Shown: piece after piece, positions 25,150 to 33,769 of the stretch | How the letters are laid out: the number at the start of each line of letters is the position of its first letter | How positions within the stretch are numbered: the stretch's first letter is position 1 | Assembly (NCBI RefSeq): GCF_003001675.1 | Contig: NZ_PVYW01000024.1 | Location: forward strand, 1 to 64,000 | Reading direction: 5' to 3' | From: Cohnella sp. SGD-V74 | GTDB lineage: Bacteria > Bacillota > Bacilli > Paenibacillales > Paenibacillaceae | DNA length: 64,000 nucleotides | The notes under the pieces: model-generated | Databases searched by the model: none | Told to the model about the DNA's origin: nothing | What the model saw: the letters and a program-made list of their open reading frames with translations, nothing else | Position numbers and translations under genes: made by a program

Positions 25150-26887
25150 CCCGGCTTCCCTCCTCCTGAATGGCGTGCAGCGAAGCGTACAGCCCCGGCT
25201 CGCTTACGAGCCGGTCATGGGTGCCGCGCTGCACGATCCGTCCTTCGTCCAGCACGAAGATCTCGTCGGCGTGCTTCAGCGCGCTGATCCGGTGCGCGAT
25301 CACGATCGTCGTCAGCCCCTGGCGCTCGGCCGAGATCGTATCGATGATTTTCTGCTCCGTCACCGCGTCGACCGCGCTTACGCTGTCGTCCAGAATCATG
25401 ATCGGCGCGTTCTTGATCAAGCCGCGCGCAAGGCTCGTGCGCTGGCGCTGTCCCCCGGACAGCGTCACGCCGCGCTCTCCCAGCTTCGTCTCGAACCGCT
25501 CGGGAAACTCGACGATGTTGCCGTAGATTTGCGCCTGCCTGGCGGCTTCCTTGATTCGGCTCATCGCCGAGTCCCTGCGGTAGAAAGCGATGTTGTCGCG
25601 GATCGTCGTACTGAACAGGAAGCCCTCCTGAGGCACGTAGGCGATCTGGCCGCGCAAGCTCTCCAGCGTCAAATCCCGGATGTCGGCGCCGCCGATCGTA
25701 ATCGCGCCCTCCGGCGGATCGTACATCCGCAGCAGCAGCTTCATAAGCGTCGTCTTGCCGCTGCCCGTCTTCCCCAGAATGCCGACGGTTGTGCCCGGCG
25801 GAATGTCCAGGCTCAAATCGTGCAGCGCCTCCAAATTCGAATCGGGATAGGAGAACGTCAAATGGCGGATCCGGATTCCGGCGTGCCGAAGATCGCGCGC
25901 CTGAGCCTGTTCCGCCTCTTGTATCTCCCCTGCCTTGGACAGCAGCTCGTTGATTCTGTCGAGAGATGCGCGGGATCGCTGCATCGTATTGATGACGCCG
26001 CCGATCTGCTGCAAGGGGTTGACCATCATGCGAATGTAAAGGGTAAGCGCGACGAAGTTGCCGATCGAGATGCGCTGATGAATCGTCAGGTAGCCGCCGT
26101 ACACGATCGCGATAATGAGCGACAGCGTGCCCAGAAAAGGGATCAGCGCCTGAAACAGCGAGGAGACGCGCACCAGCTTAAGCTGCTTGCCGTGAACGCG
26201 GTCGACCTCGGCGCCGAAGCGCGCGCTCATGATTCGCTCGGCCGCGAACTTTTTGGTCACCCGAATGCCGCCGAACTGCTCCTCCGCCGACTCCGTCATT
26301 TTCCCGAGCGCCTCCTGCACGGACAACGACCGGGTGCGAATGACCGGCCCGAATACGCTTACGATCCAGGGAATGGCGAGCAGCGGAAGCACGCTGACCG
26401 CGATCAGATGCAGAGGGATGTCGCTCAGCAGCATCATCGCGACCGCCGATACGATCAGGATTCCGGAGTTGGTCGACTGGTTGATGCCCCGGGCAATCGC
26501 TTCCCGAACCGCGGTCACGTCGTTCATGACGTAGCTGAGCAGCTTGCCTACCCCGTTCTTGGAATAGAAATGCTCGCCCAGCGTCATGAAATGATCGAAC
26601 AACCGACCGCGCGTAAAAAACTCGAACAACCGTCCGAGTCTCATTACAATATATTGTCCCAGCCCTGCCAGGACGCCGAAGGCGACGCCCACTCCCAGCA
26701 GCAGCAAGCCGTAATCGACGATATGCGCTTCCGTCAACTGATCCTGCTTCAGCTGATCCGCGAAGCTGCCGATGATGCGCGGATAGAACGACTGAATGAC
26801 GTTGCCGGCAGCCATGAACGCGATCGCCAGAAGGTAATACGGCCATTTTCCTTGCAAATATTCGACGAGCACGCGTTGCGACTTCAA
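25139..26887 (-). CDS. ABC exporter half-transporter with degenerate site, BmrC/YheI-like
   Basis: The 582-residue protein has six membrane helices, Walker A GKTGSGKTT, a canonical signature LSGGQRQ, and Walker B IMILDDSVSAVD, in which Asp replaces the catalytic Glu. This is the degenerate half of a heterodimeric exporter as in BmrC. The start is a TTG at 26887 with a weak GGAAGTGA before it; the only nearby ATG is in another frame. A sigma-A-like promoter is present at 26924-26952. No regulator or leader peptide of the BmrB type was found in the 140 bases upstream. Confidence 0.88.
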   Translation of the reverse strand: MKSQRVLVEYLQGKWPYYLLAIAFMAAGNVIQSFYPRIIGSFADQLKQDQLTEAHIVDYGLLLLGVGVAFGVLAGLGQYIVMRLGRLFEFFTRGRLFDHFMTLGEHFYSKNGVGKLLSYVMNDVTAVREAIARGINQSTNSGILIVSAVAMMLLSDIPLHLIAVSVLPLLAIPWIVSVFGPVIRTRSLSVQEALGKMTESAEEQFGGIRVTKKFAAERIMSARFGAEVDRVHGKQLKLVRVSSLFQALIPFLGTLSLIIAIVYGGYLTIHQRISIGNFVALTLYIRMMVNPLQQIGGVINTMQRSRASLDRINELLSKAGEIQEAEQAQARDLRHAGIRIRHLTFSYPDSNLEALHDLSLDIPPGTTVGILGKTGSGKTTLMKLLLRMYDPPEGAITIGGADIRDLTLESLRGQIAYVPQEGFLFSTTIRDNIAFYRRDSAMSRIKEAARQAQIYGNIVEFPERFETKLGERGVTLSGGQRQRTSLARGLIKNAPIMILDDSVSAVDAVTEQKIIDTISAERQGLTTIVIAHRISALKHADEIFVLDEGRIVQRGTHDRLVSEPGLYASLHAIQEEGSRDAE

Positions 26888-26923
26888 GCGGCATCACTTC
26901 CCGTACGTATTTCCTTCACCGCC

Positions 26924-26952
26924 ATTGTAGACGTTTTCCGAAAGGGGAACAA
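26924..26952 (-). promoter_or_regulatory. Candidate sigma-A promoter for the ABC exporter
   Basis: Read on the minus strand: TTGTTC, 17 bases, TACAAT. The -10 lies about 37 bases before the TTG start of the BmrC-like gene. The -10 box is good, the -35 only moderate. Confidence 0.45.
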
Positions 26953-27026
26953 GGAAGGAACGAAGGAATAATCGGGAGGGATCGCGAGAAAAACGGGCGT
27001 CGTCCGGCGAGAGCAGCGCCATAGCG

Positions 27027-30000
27027 CTACTCTTGCGAATCGGCGCGCGGTTGTGCGGCATCGTGCTTGTCGACGATAAAAGAGATCGAGGTTCCCCGGC
27101 CGGGCAAACTCTTGATCCGCAAGCCTTTGCCGTACATTCGCTTCAGTCTGCGATCCGTGTTGATGAGGCCGACTCCCGCCTCCATGTACGGGTCGTCCTC
27201 CCGTTGGCGCACAAGCGGATTCTCGTCCATCCCGACCCCGTCGTCCTCGACGGCGATCTCCGCGTAAGTCGCAAAGTCGGACACCCGGATCGCGATCTTC
27301 CCTCCGCCGGAGCGCTTCATGACGCCGTGGCGAATGGCGTTCTCGACCAGCGGTTGAATGGTCAGCAGCGGAATTCGCAGATCCTTGCATTCGTCGATCT
27401 CCCAGGACACGGCCAGACGATCCTCATACCGTTCCTGCTCGATATGCAGGTAGGACCGGACGATGCTGAGCTCCTCTTCGATCGGCACGGGTCCGTCAAT
27501 ATTTTGAAGCTTGAATTTGTCGCGCAGATGGTTGCCGAACGCTTCGAGCATGTTGCGCATCCGGTCGAGATCGATCTCGCTCAGCGCCCGAATCGCCGTC
27601 AGCGTGTTGAACAGGAAATGAGGCTGGATCTGCGCTTGCAGCCACGCCGATTCCATCCGCAGCCGTTCGCGGACGGACTTCTTCACATCGGTCAGCGCCT
27701 TCACCCGGGAACGAAGCTCCAGCGCCTCCACCGGCTTCGTCACGTATTCGTTGGCGCCCGCCTGGAAGCCGTAGGAGATATCCTCGGGCTGGCTTCTGGC
27801 GGTAAGAAGCAGAATCGGCAGCTCCGAGATCGAATACCGGGCGCGGATCGCGCGCGCGAGCTCGTAGCCGGACATTCTCGGCAGCATGACGTCCGACACG
27901 ACCAGGTCCCATTCCTTCTCGTCCAGCACTTCGAGCGCTTGATTGGCGCTCGTGACCGACGTCATATCGTAGCTCTCGTAGGAAAGAATCGATTCGAGCA
28001 CCTTCAGGTTGACGGGGTCGTCGTCGATCAGCAAAATTCTGGGCCGGTCCGCGGAAGGCGGCTGTTCCTCCGGCCTCGCCGGTTCGTCCCTGGAATTGCC
28101 GTACAAGGACGCCGCGGCTTCCGCCATCGCGATCGCCGCAGCGGCGACGGCTTCCTTCTCCGTCCCGGCATCGAACGAATCGGCCAGCGGCAGCGTGAAC
28201 ACGAACTCCGTCCCCTTGCCCGGAGTCGAGCTGACCTGCAGCGACTGTCCGTGCAGCTCCAGCAGCTGCTTGCAGATGCTGAGTCCGAGGCCGAATCCTC
28301 CCTCGACCATCGTCTGCTCCGCTCCGGCTTGCTCGTACGAATCGAAGATGCGCTTCATCGTCTCCTCGTCCATGCCGATCCCCGTATCCGTAACCGACAC
28401 GAATGCCTTCCCGTCCTCGACCCGCGCCCGAATGGCCACTTCCCCTTCGCTCGTAAACTTCACGGCGTTGTGAAGCAGGTTAAAGACGATCTGAACGACT
28501 CTGTTCTCGTCCGCGCGCACCCGGGGAAAATGGTCCGGAATGCCGTTCACGAGCTTAACCGGCGTGCCTTCCCTCATCGATTGCAGCATATCCAGCACGC
28601 CCGTCGCGACGGAATGGATGGAGAAGCTGCCGTAGTGAAGACGCGGCGCGTTCTCCTTCAAGGTCATCGCGTACAGCAAGTCGTTCAGAATAAGCGACAT
28701 CCGCCGCCCTACGGACAGAACGACTTCCAGATCCTTGACGCTCCTGGCCTGGAGCGAATGTCTCTCCCGATCCAACACGCCTTGCGAAATATTCAATATG
28801 CCGTGCAGCGGATTGCGGAGCTCATGGGACGTATTGGCGAGGAAGCTGTCCTTCTGCTTGTCCGTTCTCTGCAGCTTGGCGGCCAGGCTTTTCATTGCCG
28901 CATGGGCTTGGAAATAGCGGCTGAACCATATGGATGCGTAACAAGCGGTGGAGACGATCAGATCGAACGGATAATACATGACGCTGATGCCCAGCACCAT
29001 CTGGATGCCCCACCAGGCGAAGTTGCTTGCGAACGCGATCAGGGCAAGCAGCAGCGGGGCGTTCTCTTTGACATCCTTCGCGGACGTGCGAATCATGGAG
29101 AAAATCGCGACGAATACGGAGATTGCGGCCAAGCCTCCGTACAAGGCCTGTATCGTCAATATGTGACGCGCGGGCAATACAAGCGCCAGCAAGGCGGCGG
29201 TCCCGCACAGCCGGGAAAACCAAGGGGAGATCCTGTGCCAGAGCCCCGGCAACTGGTTCGACACGCACTGAAGCAACGAATAAGCGGTGCCGGCCATGGC
29301 CAGATGGACGAGCTTGAAGCCCCAATCGTAATCCATCTGCCAATATTGATGCAGCACCTTCTCGTTGCTGCCGAGCGAGTCCATAACCGTCGCGCTGAAG
29401 GTGAGCAAGGAAAAGTAAAGCAGCTTTTTCTCGCGGGTTCCGATCAAATAAAGAATAAGGGCGTATCCGGAATGAAGCAAAAACACGACGACGGCCAACT
29501 GCTGCATGGAGACGGACAGATGAGTCTCGCGCGCGATCGCCTCCTCCGTCCCGAACTTGACGGAGCGGACGATCCCGCCTTCGCGAACGTCCTTGTAATT
29601 GGCCGCCCGGATGATCAGCTCGATCCGTCCGGAGCGATCGGCGGCGAACGAAGCGCCGTAAGGCAGATTCCACGCTTCATACGTGTCTTCGCTGTCCGAC
29701 GGAATCCCGGACCTCGCCAGCAGCCGGCCGTTGGCGTACAGCGACGACGAGCTGCGCACGCTGGGAATGCGAACCGCGAAGTTCGCGTCCGTCCCCGGGT
29801 CGACGCGGATGACAAGCCGATAAGAGCCGTATCCGAAAGACCGGCCCCCCCGGTCCCCCTCTTCGTCTCCGTCTCCGCGCACATAGTCGTTCCAGCCCCC
29901 CGGCACCGATAGGATCGAGCCTTCCGGCCGCAGGCTCTCCCCGCCCTCCAGCAACGCTCCGGGATAAAACTCCCACTCGCCGTCGAGCGCGATCGTCCCT

Positions 30001-30170
30001 TTCTCCCAGTTCCATCCTCGCAAATCGAGCAGCCCGTCCGCCGCGAGCGGCTGATCCGCCTGATGGAAATGCGAGATCCACGCCAAGCGCGCCCCCGTAA
30101 GCGCGAGCGCAAACAGAACGACCGCTATCACGATATACTGTTGCGACATTCGCTTCATTATCGTTGCCAA
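27027..30170 (-). CDS. 7TM-DISM hybrid sensor kinase with two kinase modules
   Basis: The 1,047-residue protein has, in order: an N-terminal anchor (about 11-31), a jelly-roll-like extracellular region (45-215), seven membrane helices of the 7TMR-DISM kind (about 222-420), HisKA with SHELRNPLHG (His449), HATPase with NLLHNAVKF and GFGLGLSICKQL, a receiver domain with DDD and Asp760 (VVSDVMLPRMSG), then a second, LytS-type kinase with QAQIQPHFLFNTL (His851) and VENAIRHGVMKRSGGG. Two kinase classes in one chain allow an internal relay and an outgoing signal. The start is a TTG at 30170 preceded by GAGGGAG; the internal ATGs have no such site. No dedicated response regulator is adjacent, so the partner is unknown. 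Confidence 0.88.
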   Translation of the reverse strand: MATIMKRMSQQYIVIAVVLFALALTGARLAWISHFHQADQPLAADGLLDLRGWNWEKGTIALDGEWEFYPGALLEGGESLRPEGSILSVPGGWNDYVRGDGDEEGDRGGRSFGYGSYRLVIRVDPGTDANFAVRIPSVRSSSSLYANGRLLARSGIPSDSEDTYEAWNLPYGASFAADRSGRIELIIRAANYKDVREGGIVRSVKFGTEEAIARETHLSVSMQQLAVVVFLLHSGYALILYLIGTREKKLLYFSLLTFSATVMDSLGSNEKVLHQYWQMDYDWGFKLVHLAMAGTAYSLLQCVSNQLPGLWHRISPWFSRLCGTAALLALVLPARHILTIQALYGGLAAISVFVAIFSMIRTSAKDVKENAPLLLALIAFASNFAWWGIQMVLGISVMYYPFDLIVSTACYASIWFSRYFQAHAAMKSLAAKLQRTDKQKDSFLANTSHELRNPLHGILNISQGVLDRERHSLQARSVKDLEVVLSVGRRMSLILNDLLYAMTLKENAPRLHYGSFSIHSVATGVLDMLQSMREGTPVKLVNGIPDHFPRVRADENRVVQIVFNLLHNAVKFTSEGEVAIRARVEDGKAFVSVTDTGIGMDEETMKRIFDSYEQAGAEQTMVEGGFGLGLSICKQLLELHGQSLQVSSTPGKGTEFVFTLPLADSFDAGTEKEAVAAAAIAMAEAAASLYGNSRDEPARPEEQPPSADRPRILLIDDDPVNLKVLESILSYESYDMTSVTSANQALEVLDEKEWDLVVSDVMLPRMSGYELARAIRARYSISELPILLLTARSQPEDISYGFQAGANEYVTKPVEALELRSRVKALTDVKKSVRERLRMESAWLQAQIQPHFLFNTLTAIRALSEIDLDRMRNMLEAFGNHLRDKFKLQNIDGPVPIEEELSIVRSYLHIEQERYEDRLAVSWEIDECKDLRIPLLTIQPLVENAIRHGVMKRSGGGKIAIRVSDFATYAEIAVEDDGVGMDENPLVRQREDDPYMEAGVGLINTDRRLKRMYGKGLRIKSLPGRGTSISFIVDKHDAAQPRADSQE

Positions 30171-30293
30171 GATAAACGAGCTCCCTCATGCTCTCTATCT
30201 TTTTTACTATACAGACCGCATCTGAAATATTTCTAAAATCGCGGGGCCGGGGCGAGGGTGAGAACGGGCGTCTTGCTTCCCTCGTCCGCAACG

Positions 30294-30349
30294 AAAAAAA
30301 GAGGCCGGCCCACGATCATCTATAAAGATGATTTGCGGGACAGCCTCTG
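30294..30349 (-). terminator. Strong rho-independent terminator
   Basis: On the minus strand AGAGGC...AATCATC pairs with GATGAT...GGCCTCT around TTTATA, and a run of seven Ts follows. It lies 18 bases beyond the stop of the siderophore-binding-protein remnant and probably was that gene's terminator; it now ends the FtsX operon. The rest of 30171-30293, upstream of the hybrid kinase, shows no clear promoter. Confidence 0.82.
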
Positions 30350-30367
30350 CGTTTAGAGGGAACGAGA

Positions 30368-30480
30368 TTACTTGCCGGCGGTTGCGACGAGCCAGTTCGA
30401 CAGATTTTCAATTTGTCCGTACACGGCGATCGGATCGCGGTACCAGGAGTCGTTTTCCGTCCACAGGCGGGCGGCAAGAC
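30368..30480 (-). pseudogene. C-terminal remnant of an iron-siderophore binding protein
   Basis: The minus strand reads RLWTENDSWYRDPIAVYGQI followed by ENLSNWLVATAGK and a TAA at 30368. This is the C-terminal signature of siderophore-type binding proteins: the intact one in this window (41266-42321) ends FYFDPISVLGQIGALADELE. Only about 33-40 residues survive, with no start or N-terminal lobes. The remnant abuts the stop of the FtsX-type permease gene and is followed by an intact terminator, so the rest of the gene was lost when the present FtsX/ABC operon took this position, or by a later deletion. Confidence 0.7.
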
Positions 30481-30511
30481 GAACTTGCGGCGGCGTCCTC
30501 CGGCGGCGAGC

Positions 30512-32896
30512 CTACTCCACCACGAGCAAGCGGGGGGATGTCGCCGCGATCGCTTTGGACGACAGCCAGGAGCCCAGCCCGGCCGCGGCGACGCTGAAGC
30601 TGGCCGCGGCGGCTACCCCTCCCCACTGTATGAGAAGCGGCACTTCCACGATGCCGTATGTGGACAAGACGCTTTCCAGAAGCACGGGCAGCGCGTATAC
30701 GCCGATCACCGCACCGATGAGCGAGCCGACGGCCGCCAGCGCCGCGATCCCCTGCGTCACGGACGCCCTGATTCGTCTCGAAGTCAGGCCGAGCGACTTG
30801 TAGATGCCGTACGTTTTGCTTTCCTTGCGGATAGCGATGCGACAGGTGATGTAGAGAATCATGCAGGCGACCGTAAGGAACAGCAGGCCGATCATGCCCA
30901 TCGGCGCGATTAGCAGCGCGAACGCTTCCTTGAACACGGAATCGATCAGCGTCTGCTGCGTAACCGCCGACACCGCCTCCTTGTACTTCGCGTTGATCTC
31001 CTTGACCACCTGATCGGACTGGCCGGGATCGTGAAGATTGATAAAGCTTAGGACGGCGCTCGCGCTGTCGGTCAGGTCCGCTCCGTCGACCTCGGACGTA
31101 ATTCTCGCGGAATGGGACTTGTTGGCGATCGCTTGGTACACCCCGGTCACGAGCAGCGAATGCTTCTTCCCGTTGATGTAGATTGCGACCGTGTCGCCGA
31201 CGTCCTTGCCGAGCTGCTTCGATACGTTGACGCCGAGCGCGATCTCGTTCCGCTCGCGGGGATTGGCCCCGCGCAGCGTGGCGTAGCCCAATTCATCGTA
31301 GCTTCCGTCGACGACGCCGATGTACACGCTCATGGACGGCTCCGCCGGGATGACTCCCGTCGTATCCGCGAACCAACCGATGTTGGCCACGCGCGGATCG
31401 GCCAGCATTTCCCGTTCGAACTCGTCGCGGGAGAAAGACGCCTGGTTAAAAATATCCACCGCGATATGGGAGTTGTCGTATCCCCAGGCCGGAGCCGTCC
31501 GCTGAATCGAATACACGCTGTACACCAGCACGAATCCGAACACCAGCACCGCGGACGTGATGACGGTCAGCAGCCCCATCAGAACCGAACCCTTCGCGTT
31601 CTTCAGCACGTTGCGAAGCCCGATGACGAGCGTAACCGGCAGCCGGTCGAATCCGATCGGGCCACCGCCGTCCGTCCCGGAGCTCCGCTTGCTTTCGTCC
31701 TTCTCCGCCATCCCGTAGCGAATGGCCTGCACCGGCTGCACGGAACGGGCTTTGCCGGCGTAGAACCACACGGACAGAACGACCAGCGCAAGCACCGCCA
31801 GGCCGACGAGCGCCGCCGTCAAACCTCCTTGCACGGCAAGCCCGGTACGGTCCGTTCTCAGGTAGGACAGCGTGCTTTGCACCAGAACGGCGGATGCGAA
31901 CTTGCTGGCGGCAAGGCCGGGAACGATGCCGACGACCGCCAGCAACGCATATTGCGCCATATAGGTGCCGACGATTCCAAGCGAAGGCAGCCCGCAGGAT
32001 TTCAGCACTCCGATCGTCCTGTAATTGGCGAGGATCGCGTCGGATATCGTGAACCCGATCGTAAACAGAGCGACCAGCAGCATTACCGCTCCGAGAAAAA
32101 TCATCACGAACCCGATCAGCTTGTTCATGATCAAATAGAAGGAGGAGATCGATTCGAACTCCATCTTGGATTCAAGGTAAGGCGTGCCGCTCTGCCGCTC
32201 GAAACGATCCCACAGCTGCATCTGCGCCCCGTAATCGTCGAACCGGAGGCCCATCATGTACATGTCCCGGCCCGGCAAAGGCTGAATCAGCTCCCGGTAA
32301 TCCTCCGGATTCATCCAGATGCGGGCGTTGCGGGTAAACGGAGCGCCGAACGGGATGTCCACGACGACGGACGAGACGGTCAGCTCGAACGTCGACAGAC
32401 CCGTCTTGAACCCCAGCTTGTCGCCCTCTTCGATGCCGTACGAATAAGAGAGCGAAGTCGGAATCCAGACGGTTCCGGCCGCGGGAACGCCGTCGATCGC
32501 GGCCTCCTCTCCCTTAGCCGGAATCAGCTTGTCGACCGTAAACGGCAGCTCGGGGGTGTCTATCATGAACAGGTAGATATTGCTGATTTCATCGCCCCGA
32601 TAGGTCAGCCCCGACAGGTTGCGATACGGAAGCAGTCCGGATGCCGTGACTCCCGGCTGCTCCGCCCACCATTGCCGGAACGGCTGCGGATCGTGCAGCC
32701 CTTTGTCCAGCATCAGCACCTGATGGGAGCCGTTCGCCCGGGCATGCATGCCGGAAAACAAATTTTGCGTATTGGCGATGACGATCGTCGCGGTCGCAAG
32801 CAGCAGCGTCGACAGCAAGATGAGCAGCGCAGTGAGCCCATTCTGAAGCTTCTTCGTTCTCAGGTTGGAGAGAATCAGAGTCCATACCGCATTCAT
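30512..32896 (-). CDS. FtsX-family ABC transporter permease
   Basis: The 794-residue membrane protein has an N-terminal helix, a large extracellular region (about 45-255), three helices with the FtsX pattern (FVMIFLGAVMLLVALFTIGFTISDAILANYRTIGVLKS), a further core and a second FtsX domain near the C-terminus (MILYITCRIAIRKESKTYGIYKSLGLTSRRIR). It resembles MacB/LolE or peptide-detoxification permeases rather than sugar importers. The ATG at 32896 follows AAAGGAG, six bases after the ATPase stop. With the ATPase and the upstream two-component system it probably forms an inducible export or membrane-stress module. Confidence 0.85.
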   Translation of the reverse strand: MNAVWTLILSNLRTKKLQNGLTALLILLSTLLLATATIVIANTQNLFSGMHARANGSHQVLMLDKGLHDPQPFRQWWAEQPGVTASGLLPYRNLSGLTYRGDEISNIYLFMIDTPELPFTVDKLIPAKGEEAAIDGVPAAGTVWIPTSLSYSYGIEEGDKLGFKTGLSTFELTVSSVVVDIPFGAPFTRNARIWMNPEDYRELIQPLPGRDMYMMGLRFDDYGAQMQLWDRFERQSGTPYLESKMEFESISSFYLIMNKLIGFVMIFLGAVMLLVALFTIGFTISDAILANYRTIGVLKSCGLPSLGIVGTYMAQYALLAVVGIVPGLAASKFASAVLVQSTLSYLRTDRTGLAVQGGLTAALVGLAVLALVVLSVWFYAGKARSVQPVQAIRYGMAEKDESKRSSGTDGGGPIGFDRLPVTLVIGLRNVLKNAKGSVLMGLLTVITSAVLVFGFVLVYSVYSIQRTAPAWGYDNSHIAVDIFNQASFSRDEFEREMLADPRVANIGWFADTTGVIPAEPSMSVYIGVVDGSYDELGYATLRGANPRERNEIALGVNVSKQLGKDVGDTVAIYINGKKHSLLVTGVYQAIANKSHSARITSEVDGADLTDSASAVLSFINLHDPGQSDQVVKEINAKYKEAVSAVTQQTLIDSVFKEAFALLIAPMGMIGLLFLTVACMILYITCRIAIRKESKTYGIYKSLGLTSRRIRASVTQGIAALAAVGSLIGAVIGVYALPVLLESVLSTYGIVEVPLLIQWGGVAAAASFSVAAAGLGSWLSSKAIAATSPRLLVVE

Positions 32897-32902
32897 CGCG
32901 CG

Positions 32903-33670
32903 TTACTCCTTTCCCGCCACGTAAGCAAAGATCGCGGCTTCCCTGCTCTGTAAGTCTTCCCGGGCCAGGCCGTATTTGCCGAATTCCAGAACGCCGTGCA
33001 CTTTGCCGTCGCGGATGTAGATCAGCCGGTCGGCCCGGCAAGCCGCCTTCATATCGTGCGTTACCATGACGATCGATTGCCCGCGGCGGTTCATCTCGGT
33101 CAGAATGTCCAGAATCGCGACGCCCTGATCGTAGTTCAGGCTGCCCGTCGGCTCGTCCGCGAACACGATCTCCGGCGAGTTGATCAGCGCCCTGGCGATC
33201 GCCGCCCGCTGCTGCTGTCCGCCCGAAGCCTGCGCCGGCAGACGGTTGCGCAAGCTCTCGATCCCCATCCGCTCCATCAGTTCGCCGGCTCTGCTCTTCA
33301 CGTCGCTCTTCTTGCTGCCGGCGATGTAGCCGGGCAGCGCGATATTTTCCAGGAAGGTCAGATCGGGCACCAGGTTGATGCCTTGGTACACAAAGCCGAT
33401 CTTCCGCGCGCGGAAGGTCGCCATGTCCTTCTCGCCGTAAGCGTCGATGCGCCGGTCCCGGTAGAGCACCTCTCCGGCCGTGACGCTGTCCAGCCCGCTC
33501 AGCAAATAAAGCAAGGTTGACTTGCCCGAGCCCGAATTGCCCATGATCACCGTAAAATCGCCCTCGTAAATGTCGATATCCAGATTGCGAATGGCGTGGT
33601 ATTGCTCGCTGCTCGTAGAATAGGTTTTACAGAGGTTGGCAGCTCGCAGGATCGTTCGTTTGTCCGTCAT
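32903..33670 (-). CDS. ABC transporter ATPase, MacB/LolD-type
   Basis: The 255-residue ATPase has Walker A GNSGSGKST (44-52), signature ASGGQQQRAAIARAL, Walker B EIVFADEPTGSLN and a switch histidine (VMVTHD). The ADEPTG(S/N)LD-type Walker B is typical of the MacB/LolD/FtsE group that works with FtsX-like permeases, here the one encoded six bases downstream. The ATG at 33670 is preceded by GGGAGGGC about 12 bases earlier. A 99-base gap separates it from the histidine kinase gene; the gap holds an AT-rich stretch with a TACAAT box but no convincing -35. Confidence 0.9.
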   Translation of the reverse strand: MTDKRTILRAANLCKTYSTSSEQYHAIRNLDIDIYEGDFTVIMGNSGSGKSTLLYLLSGLDSVTAGEVLYRDRRIDAYGEKDMATFRARKIGFVYQGINLVPDLTFLENIALPGYIAGSKKSDVKSRAGELMERMGIESLRNRLPAQASGGQQQRAAIARALINSPEIVFADEPTGSLNYDQGVAILDILTEMNRRGQSIVMVTHDMKAACRADRLIYIRDGKVHGVLEFGKYGLAREDLQSREAAIFAYVAGKE

Positions 33671-33769
33671 TCCGCATAGCCCTCCCGCAGTTCGTGATAA
33701 CGGATATTGTAGAGGGCTAATCTTGAACGCCTCTTATCGAATTGTTAATAAAGTATTACAACCGTCGAC

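Noticed and set aside
23263..26971. Two long plus-strand open frames opposite the ABC exporter genes
   Set aside because: They mirror the two clearly coding exporter genes and have no domain features.
27011..27032. Hairpin GAGCAGCGC/GCGCTACTC as terminator of the hybrid kinase gene
   Set aside because: It overlaps the coding end, has a mismatch and no T run.
33671..33769. Promoter for the ATPase/FtsX genes
   Set aside because: A TACAAT box is present, but no acceptable -35 lies at the proper distance; co-transcription with the kinase remains possible.
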